Assembly (NCBI GenBank): GCA_029718625.1
Contig: CM056385.1
Location: 21,084,924-21,148,923 of the forward strand
Source of the DNA: Synaphobranchus kaupii
Taxonomy: Eukaryota > Chordata > Actinopteri > Anguilliformes > Synaphobranchidae
Direction: 5' to 3'
Length of the DNA stretch: 64,000 nt
The translations under genes were made by a program, and so were the position numbers. Each line of letters opens with the position of its first letter. The first letter of the stretch is position 1. Below the pieces are notes generated by a model. That model ran no database searches. It was not told the origin of the DNA and saw nothing but the letters and a program-made list of their open reading frames with translations. Positions 48,840-62,060 of the stretch are shown piece after piece.

Positions 48840-51800
48840 CGCTTGCTGTTATCCCTGTTATGTCCACAGGGGGGCGCAAGAAGGTCAGAATGGCAAGCGA
48901 AGGTTATGTTGCATACTTTTTGACGCTTCCTGTTATCCCTGTTATGTCCACAGGCTGGCGCCAGAAGATCAGAAAGGCAAATGAAGGTTCATGTTCCACT
49001 AAAAGATTTTATATAAATCGTTGAATAGTGACAAAACAGGACGCACGGTTGATTAACCCATATATACTCTCGGTAAAAATGTTGCATTCCAAAAGAAGGG
49101 GAATATGATTATATTTTAATATTTATTGAAAAATGTGCCATCTTATTGATTTGCCGTTAAATGTATCGGATACTGTTCGACGCTTCCTGTTATCCCTGTT
49201 ATGTCCACAGGGGGTCGCAAGAAGATCAAAGGCAAGGGAATGTTATGTTGCATACTTTTTGACGCTTCCTGTTATCCCTGTTATGTCCACAGGGGGGCGC
49301 AAGAAGGTCAGAATGGCGAGGGAAGGTTATGTTGCATACTTTTTGACGCTTCCTGTTATCCCTGTTATGTCCACAGGGGGGCGCCAGACGGTCAGAAAGG
49401 CCAGTGACGGTTAATGTTCCAGTAAATGATTTTTATGTAAATCGTTGAATAGTGACAAAACAGGACGCACAGTTGGTTAATCCTTAGTTACTATCGGTAG
49501 AAATGTTGTATTCCAAAAGAAGAGAAATTTGATCATATTTGAATATTTATTGCAAAATGTGCATTCTTATTTATTTGCCGTTAAATGTATAGAATACTTT
49601 TGGACGCTTGCTGTTATCCCTGTTATGTCCACAGGGTGGCGCCAGAAGGTCAGAAAGGCAAATGAAGGTTCATGTTCCACTAAAAGATTTTATATAAATC
49701 GTTGAATAGTGACAAAACAGGACGCACGGTTGATTAACCCATATATACTCTCGGTAAAAATGTTGCATTCCAAAAGAAGGGAAATATGATTATATTTTAA
49801 TATTTATTGAAAAATGTGCCATCTTATTGATTTGCCGTTAAATGTATCGGATACTTTTCGACGATTCCTGTTATCCCTGTTATGTCCACAGGGGGTCGCA
49901 AGAAGATCAAAGGCAAGGGAATGTTATGTTGCATACTTTTTGACGCTTCCTGTTATCCCTGTTATGTCCACAGGGGGGCGCAAGAAGGTCAGAATGGCAA
50001 GGGAAGGTTATGTTGCATACTTTTTGACGCTTCCTGTTATCCCTGTTATGTCCACAGGGGGGCGCAAGAAGATCAAAGGCAAGGGAATGTTATGTTGCAT
50101 ACTTTTTGACGCTTCCTGTTATCCCTGTTATGTCCACAGGGGGGCGCAAGAAGGTCAGAATGGCAAGGGAAGGTTATGTTGCATACTTTTTGACGCTTCC
50201 TGTTATCCCTGTTATGTCCACAGGGGGGCGCAAGAAGATCAAAGGCAAGGGAATGTTATGTTGCATACTTTTTGACGCTTCCTGTTATCCCTGTTATGTC
50301 CACAGGGGGGCGCAAGAAGGTCAGAATGGCAAGGGAAGGTTATGTTGCATACTTTTTGACGCTTCCTGTTATCCCTGTTATGTCCACAGGGGGGCGCCAG
50401 ATGGTCAGAAAGGCCAGTGACGGTTAATGTTCCAGTAAATGATTTTTATGTAAATCGTTGAATAGTGACAAAACAGGACGCCCAGTTGGTTAATCCTTAG
50501 TTACTATCGGTAGAAATGTTGTATTCCAAAAGAAGAGAAATTTGATCATATTTGAATATTTATTGCAAAATGTGCATTCTTATTTATTTGCCCTTAAATG
50601 TATAGAATACTTTTGGACGCTTGCTGTTATCCCTGTTATGTCCACAGGCTGGCGCCAGAAGGTCAGAAAGGCAAATGAAGGTTCATGTTCCACTAAAAGA
50701 TTTTATATAAATCGTTGAATAGTGACAAAACAGGACGCACGGTTGATTAACCCATATATACTCTCGGTAAAAATGTTGCATTCCAAAAGAAGGGAAATAT
50801 GATTATATTTTAATATTTATTGAAAAATGTGCCATCTTATTGATTTGCCGTTAAATGTATCGGATACTGTTCGACGCTTCCTGTTATCCCTGTTATGTCC
50901 ACAGGGGGTCGCAAGAAGATCAAAGGCAAGGGAATGTTATGTTGCATACTTTTTGACGCTTCCTGTTATCCCTGTTATGTCCACAGGGGGGCGCAAGTAG
51001 GTCAGAATGGCGAGGGAAGGTTATGTTGCATACTTTTTGACGCTTCCTGTTATCCCTGTTATGTCCACAGGGGGGCGCCAGACGGTCAGAAAGGCCAGTG
51101 ACGGTTAATGTTCCAGTAAATGATTTTTATGTAAATCGTTGAATAGTGACAAAACAGGACGCACAGTTGGTTAATCCTTAGTTACTATCGGTAGAAATGT
51201 TGTATTCCAAAAGAAGAGAAATTTGATCATATTTGAATATTTATTGCAAAATGTGCATTCTTATTTATTTGCCGTTAAATGTATAGAATACTTTTGGACG
51301 CTTGCTGTTATCCCTGTTATGTCCACAGGGTGGCGCCAGAAGGTCAGAAAGGCAAATGAAGGTTCATGTTCCTCTAAAAGATTTTATATAAATCGTTGAA
51401 TAGTGACAAAACAGGACGCACGGTTGATTAACCCATATATACTCTCGGTAAAAATGTTGCATTCCAAAAGAAGGGAAATATGATTATATTTTAATATTTA
51501 TTGAAAAATGTGCCATCTTATTGATTTGCCGTTAAATGTATCGGATACTTTTCGACGATTCCTGTTATCCCTGTTATGTCCACAGGGGGTCGCAAGAAGA
51601 TCAAAGGCAAGGGAATGTTATGTTGCATACTTTTTGACGCTTCCTGTTATCCCTGTTATGTCCACAGGGGGGCGCAAGAAGGTCAGAATGGCAAGGGAAG
51701 GTTATGTTGCATACTTTTTGACGCTTCCTGTTATCCCTGTTATGTCCACAGGGGGGCGCAAGAAGATCAAAGGCAAGGGAATGTTATGTTGCATACTTTT

Positions 51801-54800
51801 TGACGCTTCCTGTTATCCCTGTTATGTCCACAGGGGGGCGCAAGAAGGTCAGAATGGCAAGGGAAGGTTATGTTGCATACTTTTTGACGCTTCCTGTTAT
51901 CCCTGTTATGTCCACAGGGGGGCGCAAGAAGATCAAAGGCAAGGGAATGTTATGTTGCATACTTTTTGACGCTTCCTGTTATCCCTGTTATGTCCACAGG
52001 GGGGCCCAAGAAGGTCAGAATGGCAAGGGAAGGTTATGTTGCATACTTTTTGACGCTTCCTGTTATCCCTGTTATGTCCACAGGGGGGCGCCAGAAGGTC
52101 AGAAAGGCCAGTGAAGGTTAATGTTCCAGTAAATGATTTTTATGTAAATCCTTGAATAGTGACAAAACAGGACGCACAGTTGGTTAATCCTTAGTTACTA
52201 TCGGTAGAAATGTTGTATTCCAAAAGAAGAGAAATTTGATCATATTTGAATATTTATTGCAAAATGTGCATTCTTATTTATTTGCCGTTAAATGTATAGA
52301 ATACTTTTGGACGCTTGCTGTTATCCCTGTTATGTCCACAGGCTGGCGCCAGAAGGTCAGAAAGGCAAATGAAGGTTCATGTTCCACTAAAAGATTTTAT
52401 ATAAATCGTTGAATAGTGACAAAACAGGACGCACGGTTGATTAACCCATATATACTCTCGGTAAAAATGTTGCATTCCAAAAGAAGGGAAATATGATTAT
52501 ATTTTAATATTTATTGAAAAATGTGCCATCTTATTGATTTGCCGTTAAATGTATCGGATACTGTTCGACGCTTCCTGTTATCCCTGTTATGTCCACAGGG
52601 GGTCGCAAGAAGATCAAAGGCAAGGGAATGTTATGTTGCATACTTTTTGACGCTTCCTGTTATCCCTGTTATGTCCACAGGGGGGCGCAAGAAGGTCAGA
52701 ATGGCAAGGGAAGGTTATGTTGCATACTTTTTGACGCTTCCTGTTATCCCTGTTATGTCCACAGGGGGGCGCAAGAAGATCAAAGGCAAGGGAATGTTAT
52801 GTTGCATACTTTTTGACGCTTCCTGTTATCCCTGTTATGTCCACAGGGGGGCGCCAGAAGGTCAGAAAGGCCAGTGAAGGTTAATGTTCCAGTAAATGAT
52901 TTTTATGTAAATCGTTGAATAGTGACAAAACAGGCAGCACAGTTGGTTAATCCTTAGTTACTATCGGTAGAAATGTTGTATTCCAAAAGAAGAGAAATTA
53001 GATCATAATTGAATATTTATTGCAAAATGTGCATTCTTATTTATTTGCCATTAAATGTATAGAATACTTTTGGACGCTTGCTGTTATCCCTGTTATGTCC
53101 ACAGGGGGGCGCAAGAAGGTCAGAATGGCAAGCGAAGGTTATGTTGCATACTTTTTGACGCTTCCTGTTATCCCTGTTATGTCCACAGGCTGGCGCCAGA
53201 AGATCAGAAAGGCAAATGAAGGTTCATGTTCCACTAAAAGATTTTATATAAATCGTTGAATAGTGACAAAACAGGACGCACGGTTGATTAACCCATATAT
53301 ACTCTCGGTAAAAATGTTGCATTCCAAAAGAAGGGGAATATGATTATATTTTAATATTTATTGAAAAATGTGCCATCTTATTGATTTGCCGTTAAATGTA
53401 TCGGATACTGTTCGACGCTTCCTGTTATCCCTGTTATGTCCACAGGGGGTCGCAAGAAGATCAAAGGCAAGGGAATGTTATGTTGCATACTTTTTGACGC
53501 TTCCTGTTATCCCTGTTATGTCCACAGGGGGGCGCAAGAAGGTCAGAATGGCGAGGGAAGGTTATGTTGCATACTTTTTGACGCTTCCTGTTATCCCTGT
53601 TATGTCCACAGGGGGGCGCCAGACGGTCAGAAAGGCCAGTGACGGTTAATGTTCCAGTAAATGATTTTTATGTAAATCGTTGAATAGTGACAAAACAGGA
53701 CGCACAGTTGGTTAATCCTTAGTTACTATCGGTAGAAATGTTGTATTCCAAAAGAAGAGAAATTTGATCATATTTGAATATTTATTGCAAAATGTGCATT
53801 CTTATTTATTTGCCGTTAAATGTATAGAATACTTTTGGACGCTTGCTGTTATCCCTGTTATGTCCACAGGGTGGCGCCAGAAGGTCACAAAGGCAAATGA
53901 AGGTTCATGTTCCACTAAAAGATTTTATATAAATCGTTGAATAGTGACAAAACAGGACGCACGGTTGATTAACCCATATATACTCTCGGTAAAAATGTTG
54001 CATTCCAAAAGAAGGGAAATATGATTATATTTTAATATTTATTGAAAAATGTGCCATCTTATTGATTTGCCGTTAAATGTATCGGATACTTTTCGACGAT
54101 TCCTGTTATCCCTGTTATGTCCACAGGGGGTCGCAAGAAGATCAAAGGCAAGGGAATGTTATGTTGCATACTTTTTGACGCTTCCTGTTATCCCTGTTAT
54201 GTCCACAGGGGGGCGCAAGAAGGTCAGAATGGCAAGGGAAGGTTATGTTGCATACTTTTTGACGCTTCCTGTTATCCCTGTTATGTCCACAGGGGGGCGC
54301 AAGAAGATCAAAGGCAAGGGAATGTTATGTTGCATACTTTTTGACGCTTCCTGTTATCCCTGTTATGTCCACAGGGGGGCGCAAGAAGGTCAGAATGGCA
54401 AGGGAAGGTTATGTTGCATACTTTTTGACGCTTCCTGTTATCCCTGTTATGTCCACAGGGGGGCGCAAGAAGATCAAAGGCAAGGGAATGTTATGTTGCA
54501 TACTTTTTGACGCTTCCTGTTATCCCTGTTATGTCCACAGGGGGGCGCAAGAAGGTCAGAATGGCAAGGGAAGGTTATGTTGCATACTTTTTGACGCTTC
54601 CTGTTATCCCTGTTATGTCCACAGGGGGGCGCCAGATGGTCAGAAAGGCCAGTGACGGTTAATGTTCCAGTAAATGATTTTTATGTAAATCGTTGAATAG
54701 TGACAAAACAGGACGCCCAGTTGGTTAATCCTTAGTTACTATCGGTAGAAATGTTGTATTCCAAAAGAAGAGAAATTTGATCATATTTGAATATTTATTG

Positions 54801-57800
54801 CAAAATGTGCATTCTTATTTATTTGCCGTTAAATGTATAGAATACTTTTGGACGCTTGCTGTTATCCCTGTTATGTCCACAGGCTGGCGCCAGAAGGTCA
54901 GAAAGGCAAATGAAGGTTCATGTTCCACTAAAAGATTTTATATAAATCGTTGAATAGTGACAAAACAGGACGCACGGTTGATTAACCCATATATACTCTC
55001 GGTAAAAATGTTGCATTCCAAAAGAAGGGAAATATGATTATATTTTAATATTTATTGAAAAATGTGCCATCTTATTGATTTGCCGTTAAATGTATCGGAT
55101 ACTGTTCGACGCTTCCTGTTATCCCTGTTATGTCCACAGGGGGTCGCAAGAAGATCAAAGGCAAGGGAATGTTATGTTGCATACTTTTTGACGCTTCCTG
55201 TTATCCCTGTTATGTCCACAGGGGGGCGCAAGTAGGTCAGAATGGCGAGGGAAGGTTATGTTGCATACTTTTTGACGCTTCCTGTTATCCCTGTTATGTC
55301 CACAGGGGGGCGCCAGACGGTCAGAAAGGCCAGTGACGGTTAATGTTCCAGTAAATGATTTTTATGTAAATCGTTGAATAGTGACAAAACAGGACGCACA
55401 GTTGGTTAATCCTTAGTTACTATCGGTAGAAATGTTGTATTCCAAAAGAAGAGAAATTTGATCATATTTGAATATTTATTGCAAAATGTGCATTCTTATT
55501 TATTTGCCGTTAAATGTATAGAATACTTTTGGACGCTTGCTGTTATCCCTGTTATGTCCACAGGGTGGCGCCAGAAGGTCAGAAAGGCAAATGAAGGTTC
55601 ATGTTCCTCTAAAAGATTTTATATAAATCGTTGAATAGTGACAAAACAGGACGCACGGTTGATTAACCCATATATACTCTCGGTAAAAATGTTGCATTCC
55701 AAAAGAAGGGAAATATGATTATATTTTAATATTTATTGAAAAATGTGCCATCTTATTGATTTGCCGTTAAATGTATCGGATACTTTTCGACGATTCCTGT
55801 TATCCCTGTTATGTCCACAGGGGGTCGCAAGAAGATCAAAGGCAAGGGAATGTTATGTTGCATACTTTTTGACGCTTCCTGTTATCCCTGTTATGTCCAC
55901 AGGGGGGCGCAAGAAGGTCAGAATGGCAAGGGAAGGTTATGTTGCATACTTTTTGACGCTTCCTGTTATCCCTGTTATGTCCACAGGGGGGCGCAAGAAG
56001 ATCAAAGGCAAGGGAATGTTATGTTGCATACTTTTTGACGCTTCCTGTTATCCCTGTTATGTCCACAGGGGGGCGCAAGAAGGTCAGAATGGCAAGGGAA
56101 GGTTATGTTGCATACTTTTTGACGCTTCCTGTTATCCCTGTTATGTCCACAGGGGGGCGCAAGAAGATCAAAGGCAAGGGAATGTTATGTTGCATACTTT
56201 TTGACGCTTCCTGTTATCCCTGTTATGTCCACAGGGGGGCCCAAGAAGGTCAGAATGGCAAGGGAAGGTTATGTTGCATACTTTTTGACGCTTCCTGTTA
56301 TCCCTGTTATGTCCACAGGGGGGCGCCAGAAGGTCAGAAAGGCCAGTGAAGGTTAATGTTCCAGTAAATGATTTTTATGTAAATCCTTGAATAGTGACAA
56401 AACAGGACGCACAGTTGGTTAATCCTTAGTTACCATCGGTAGAAATGTTGTATTCCAAAAGAAGAGAAATTTGATCATATTTGAATATTTATTGCAAAAT
56501 GTGCATTCTTATTTATTTGCCGTTAAATGTATAGAATACTTTTGGACGCTTGCTGTTATCCCTGTTATGTCCACAGGCTGGCGCCAGAAGGTCAGAAAGG
56601 CAAATGAAGGTTCATGTTCCACTAAAAGATTTTATATAAATCGTTGAATAGTGACAAAACAGGACGCACGGTTGATTAACCCATATATACTCTCGGTAAA
56701 AATGTTGCATTCCAAAAGAAGGGAAATATGATTATATTTTAATATTTATTGAAAAATGTGCCATCTTATTGATTTGCCGTTAAATGTATCGGATACTGTT
56801 CGACGCTTCCTGTTATCCCTGTTATGTCCACAGGGGGTCGCAAGAAGATCAAAGGCAAGGGAATGTTATGTTGCATACTTTTTGACGCTTCCTGTTATCC
56901 CTGTTATGTCCACAGGGGGGCGCAAGTAGGTCAGAATGGCGAGGGAAGGTTATGTTGCATACTTTTTGACGCTTCCTGTTATCCCTGTTATGTCCACAGG
57001 GGGGCGCCAGACGGTCAGAAAGTCCAGTGACGGTTAATGTTCCAGTAAATGATTTTTATGTAAATCGTTGAATAGTGACAAAACAGGACGCACAGTTGGT
57101 TAATCCTTAGTTACTATCGGTAGAAATGTTGTATTCCAAAAGAAGAGAAATTTGATCATATTTGAATATTTATTGCAAAATGTGCATTCTTATTTATTTG
57201 CCGTTAAATGTATAGAATACTTTTGGACGCTTGCTGTTATCCCTGTTATGTCCACAGGGTGGCGCCAGAAGGTCAGAAAGGCAAATGAAAGTTCATGTTC
57301 CACTAAAAGATTTTATATAAATCGTTGAATAGTGACAAAACAGGACGCACGGTTGATTAACCCATATATACTCTCGGTAAAAATGTTGCATTCCAAAAGA
57401 AGGGAAATATGATTATATTTTAATATTTATTGAAAAATGTGCCATCTTATTGATTTGCCGTTAAATGTATCGGATACTGTTCGACGCTTCCTGTTATCCC
57501 TGTTATGTCCACAGGGGGTCGCAAGAAGATCAAAGGCAAGGGAATGTTATGTTGCATACTTTTTGACGCTTCCTGTTATCCCTGTTATGTCCACAGGGGG
57601 GCGCAAGTAGGTCAGAATGGCGAGGGAAGGTTATGTTGCATACTTTTTGACGCTTCCTGTTATCCCTGTTATGTCCACAGGGGGGCGCCAGACGGTCAGA
57701 AAGGCCAGTGACGGTTAATGTTCCAGTAAATGATTTTTATGTAAATCGTTGAATAGTGACAAAACAGGACGCACAGTTGGTTAATCCTTAGTTACTATCG

Positions 57801-60800
57801 GTAGAAATGTTGTATTCCAAAAGAAGAGAAATTTGATCATATTTGAATATTTATTGCAAAATGTGCATTCTTATTTATTTGCCGTTAAATGTATAGAATA
57901 CTTTTGGACGCTTGCTGTTATCCCTGTTATGTCCACAGGGTGGCGCCAGAAGGTCAGAAAGGCAAATGAAGGTTCATGTTCCTCTAAAAGATTTTATATA
58001 AATCGTTGAATAGTGACAAAACAGGACGCACGGTTGATTAACCCATATATACTCTCGGTAAAAATGTTGCATTCCAAAAGAAGGGAAATATGATTATATT
58101 TTAATATTTATTGAAAAATGTGCCATCTTATTGATTTGCCGTTAAATGTATCGGATACTTTTCGACGATTCCTGTTATCCCTGTTATGTCCACAGGGGGT
58201 CGCAAGAAGATCAAAGGCAAGGGAATGTTATGTTGCATACTTTTTGACGCTTCCTGTTATCCCTGTTATGTCCACAGGGGGGCGCAAGAAGGTCAGAATG
58301 GCAAGGGAAGGTTATGTTGCATACTTTTTGACGCTTCCTGTTATCCCTGTTATGTCCACAGGGGGGCGCAAGAAGATCAAAGGCAAGGGAATGTTATGTT
58401 GCATACTTTTTGACGCTTCCTGTTATCCCTGTTATGTCCACAGGGGGGCGCAAGAAGGTCAGAATGGCAAGGGAAGGTTATGTTGCATACTTTTTGACGC
58501 TTCCTGTTATCCCTGTTATGTCCACAGGGGGGCGCAAGAAGATCAAAGGCAAGGGAATGTTATGTTGCATACTTTTTGACGCTTCCTGTTATCCCTGTTA
58601 TGTCCACAGGGGGGCCCAAGAAGGTCAGAATGGCAAGGGAAGGTTATGTTGCATACTTTTTGACGCTTCCTGTTATCCCTGTTATGTCCACAGGGGGGCG
58701 CCAGAAGGTCAGAAAGGCCAGTGAAGGTTAATGTTCCAGTAAATGATTTTTATGTAAATCCTTGAATAGTGACAAAACAGGACGCACAGTTGGTTAATCC
58801 TTAGTTACCATCGGTAGAAATGTTGTATTCCAAAAGAAGAGAAATTTGATCATATTTGAATATTTATTGCAAAATGTGCATTCTTATTTATTTGCCGTTA
58901 AATGTATAGAATACTTTTGGACGCTTGCTGTTATCCCTGTTATGTCCACAGGCTGGCGCCAGAAGGTCAGAAAGGCAAATGAAGGTTCATGTTCCACTAA
59001 AAGATTTTATATAAATCGTTGAATAGTGACAAAACAGGACGCACGGTTGATTAACCCATATATACTCTCGGTAAAAATGTTGCATTCCAAAAGAAGGGAA
59101 ATATGATTATATTTTAATATTTATTGAAAAATGTGCCATCTTATTGATTTGCCGTTAAATGTATCGGATACTGTTCGACGCTTCCTGTTATCCCTGTTAT
59201 GTCCACAGGGGGTCGCAAGAAGATCAAAGGCAAGGGAATGTTATGTTGCATACTTTTTGACGCTTCCTGTTATCCCTGTTATGTCCACAGGGGGGCGCAA
59301 GTAGGTCAGAATGGCGAGGGAAGGTTATGTTGCATACTTTTTGACGCTTCCTGTTATCCCTGTTATGTCCACAGGGGGGCGCCAGACGGTCAGAAAGTCC
59401 AGTGACGGTTAATGTTCCAGTAAATGATTTTTATGTAAATCGTTGAATAGTGACAAAACAGGACGCACAGTTGGTTAATCCTTAGTTACTATCGGTAGAA
59501 ATGTTGTATTCCAAAAGAAGAGAAATTTGATCATATTTGAATATTTATTGCAAAATGTGCATTCTTATTTATTTGCCGTTAAATGTATAGAATACTTTTG
59601 GACGCTTGCTGTTATCCCTGTTATGTCCACAGGGTGGCGCCAGAAGGTCAGAAAGGCAAATGAAAGTTCATGTTCCACTAAAAGATTTTATATAAATCGT
59701 TGAATAGTGACAAAACAGGACGCACGGTTGATTAACCCATATATACTCTCGGTAAAAATGTTGCATTCCAAAAGAAGGGAAATATGATTATATTTTAATA
59801 TTTATTGAAAAATGTGCCATCTTATTGATTTGCCGTTAAATGTATCGGATACTGTTCGACGCTTCCTGTTATCCCTGTTATGTCCACAGGGGGTCGCAAG
59901 AAGATCAAAGGCAAGGGAATGTTATGTTGCATACTTTTTGACGCTTCCTGTTATCCCTGTTATGTCCACAGGGGGGCGCAAGTAGGTCAGAATGGCGAGG
60001 GAAGGTTATGTTGCATACTTTTTGACGCTTCCTGTTATCCCTGTTATGTCCACAGGGGGGCGCCAGACGGTCAGAAAGGCCAGTGACGGTTAATGTTCCA
60101 GTAAATGATTTTTATGTAAATCGTTGAATAGTGACAAAACAGGACGCACAGTTGGTTAATCCTTAGTTACTATCGGTAGAAATGTTGTATTCCAAAAGAA
60201 GAGAAATTTGATCATATTTGAATATTTATTGCAAAATGTGCATTCTTATTTATTTGCCGTTAAATGTATAGAATACTTTTGGACGCTTGCTGTTATCCCT
60301 GTTATGTCCACAGGGTGGCGCCAGAAGGTCAGAAAGGCAAATGAAGGTTCATGTTCCTCTAAAAGATTTTATATAAATCGTTGAATAGTGACAAAACAGG
60401 ACGCACGGTTGATTAACCCATATATACTCTCGGTAAAAATGTTGCATTCCAAAAGAAGGGAAATATGATTATATTTTAATATTTATTGAAAAATGTGCCA
60501 TCTTATTGATTTGCCGTTAAATGTATCGGATACTTTTCGACGATTCCTGTTATCCCTGTTATGTCCACAGGGGGTCGCAAGAAGATCAAAGGCAAGGGAA
60601 TGTTATGTTGCATACTTTTTGACGCTTCCTGTTATCCCTGTTATGTCCACAGGGGGGCGCAAGAAGGTCAGAATGGCAAGGGAAGGTTATGTTGCATACT
60701 TTTTGACGCTTCCTGTTATCCCTGTTATGTCCACAGGGGGGGCGCAAGAAGATCAAAGGCAAGGGAATGTTATGTTGCATACTTTTTGACGCTTCCTGTT

Positions 60801-62060
60801 ATCCCTGTTATGTCCACAGGGGGGCGCAAGAAGGTCAGAATGGCAAGGGAAGGTTATGTTGCATACTTTTTGACGCTTCCTGTTATCCCTGTTATGTCCA
60901 CAGGGGGGCGCAAGAAGATCAAAGGCAAGGGAATGTTATGTTGCATACTTTTTGACGCTTCCTGTTATCCCTGTTATGTCCACAGGGGGGCCCAAGAAGG
61001 TCAGAATGGCAAGGGAAGGTTATGTTGCATACTTTTTGACGCTTCCTGTTATCCCTGTTATGTCCACAGGGGGGCGCCAGAAGGTCAGAAAGGCCAGTGA
61101 AGGTTAATGTTCCAGTAAATGATTTTTATGTAAATCCTTGAATAGTGACAAAACAGGACGCACAGTTGGTTAATCCTTAGTTACTATCGGTAGAAATGTT
61201 GTATTCCAAAAGAAGAGAAATTTGATCATATTTGAATATTTATTGCAAAATGTGCATTCTTATTTATTTGCCGTTAAATGTATAGAATACTTTTGGACGC
61301 TTGCTGTTATCCCTGTTATGTCCACAGGCTGGCGCCAGAAGGTCAGAAAGGCAAATGAAGGTTCATGTTCCACTAAAAGATTTTATATAAATCGTTGAAT
61401 AGTGACAAAACAGGACGCACGGTTGATTAACCCATATATACTCTCGGTAAAAATGTTGCATTCCAAAAGAAGGGAAATATGATTATATTTTAATATTTAT
61501 TGAAAAATGTGCCATCTTATTGATTTGCCGTTAAATGTATCGGATACTGTTCGACGCTTCCTGTTATCCCTGTTATGTCCACAGGGGGTCGCAAGAAGAT
61601 CAAAGGCAAGGGAATGTTATGTTGCATACTTTTTGACGCTTCCTGTTATCCCTGTTATGTCCACAGGGGGGCGCAAGAAGGTCAGAATGGCAAGGGAAGG
61701 TTATGTTGCATACTTTTTGACGCTTCCTGTTATCCCTGTTATGTCCACAGGGGGGCGCAAGAAGATCAAAGGCAAGGGAATGTTATGTTGCATACTTTTT
61801 GACGCTTCCTGTTATCCCTGTTATGTCCACAGGGGGGCGCCAGAAGGTCAGAAAGGCCAGTGAAGGTTAATGTTCCAGTAAATGATTTTTATGTAAATCG
61901 TTGAATAGTGACAAAACAGGCAGCACAGTTGGTTAATCCTTAGTTACTATCGGTAGAAATGTTGTATTCCAAAAGAAGAGAAATTAGATCATAATTGAAT
62001 ATTTATTGCAAAATGTGCATTCTTATTTATTTGCCATTAAATGTATAGAATACTTTTGGA
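48840..62060. repeat. satellite zone 3: 4235-bp block and an expanded copy of it
   Basis: The first block, 48840-53074, reads BD, ABCD, (AB)3CD, ABCD, (AB)3CD, ABAC (4235 bp). The second, 53075-62060 (8986 bp), is the same block with two extra copies of the 2375-bp segment (AB)3CD+ABCD+ABCD inserted, plus one extra G at about 60736 (4235+2x2375+1). Rare variants (CCTCTAAAAG, GGGGGCCCAAG, CAAGTAGGTC, AAATCCTTGAAT) recur in register in every copy. Confidence 0.9.
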
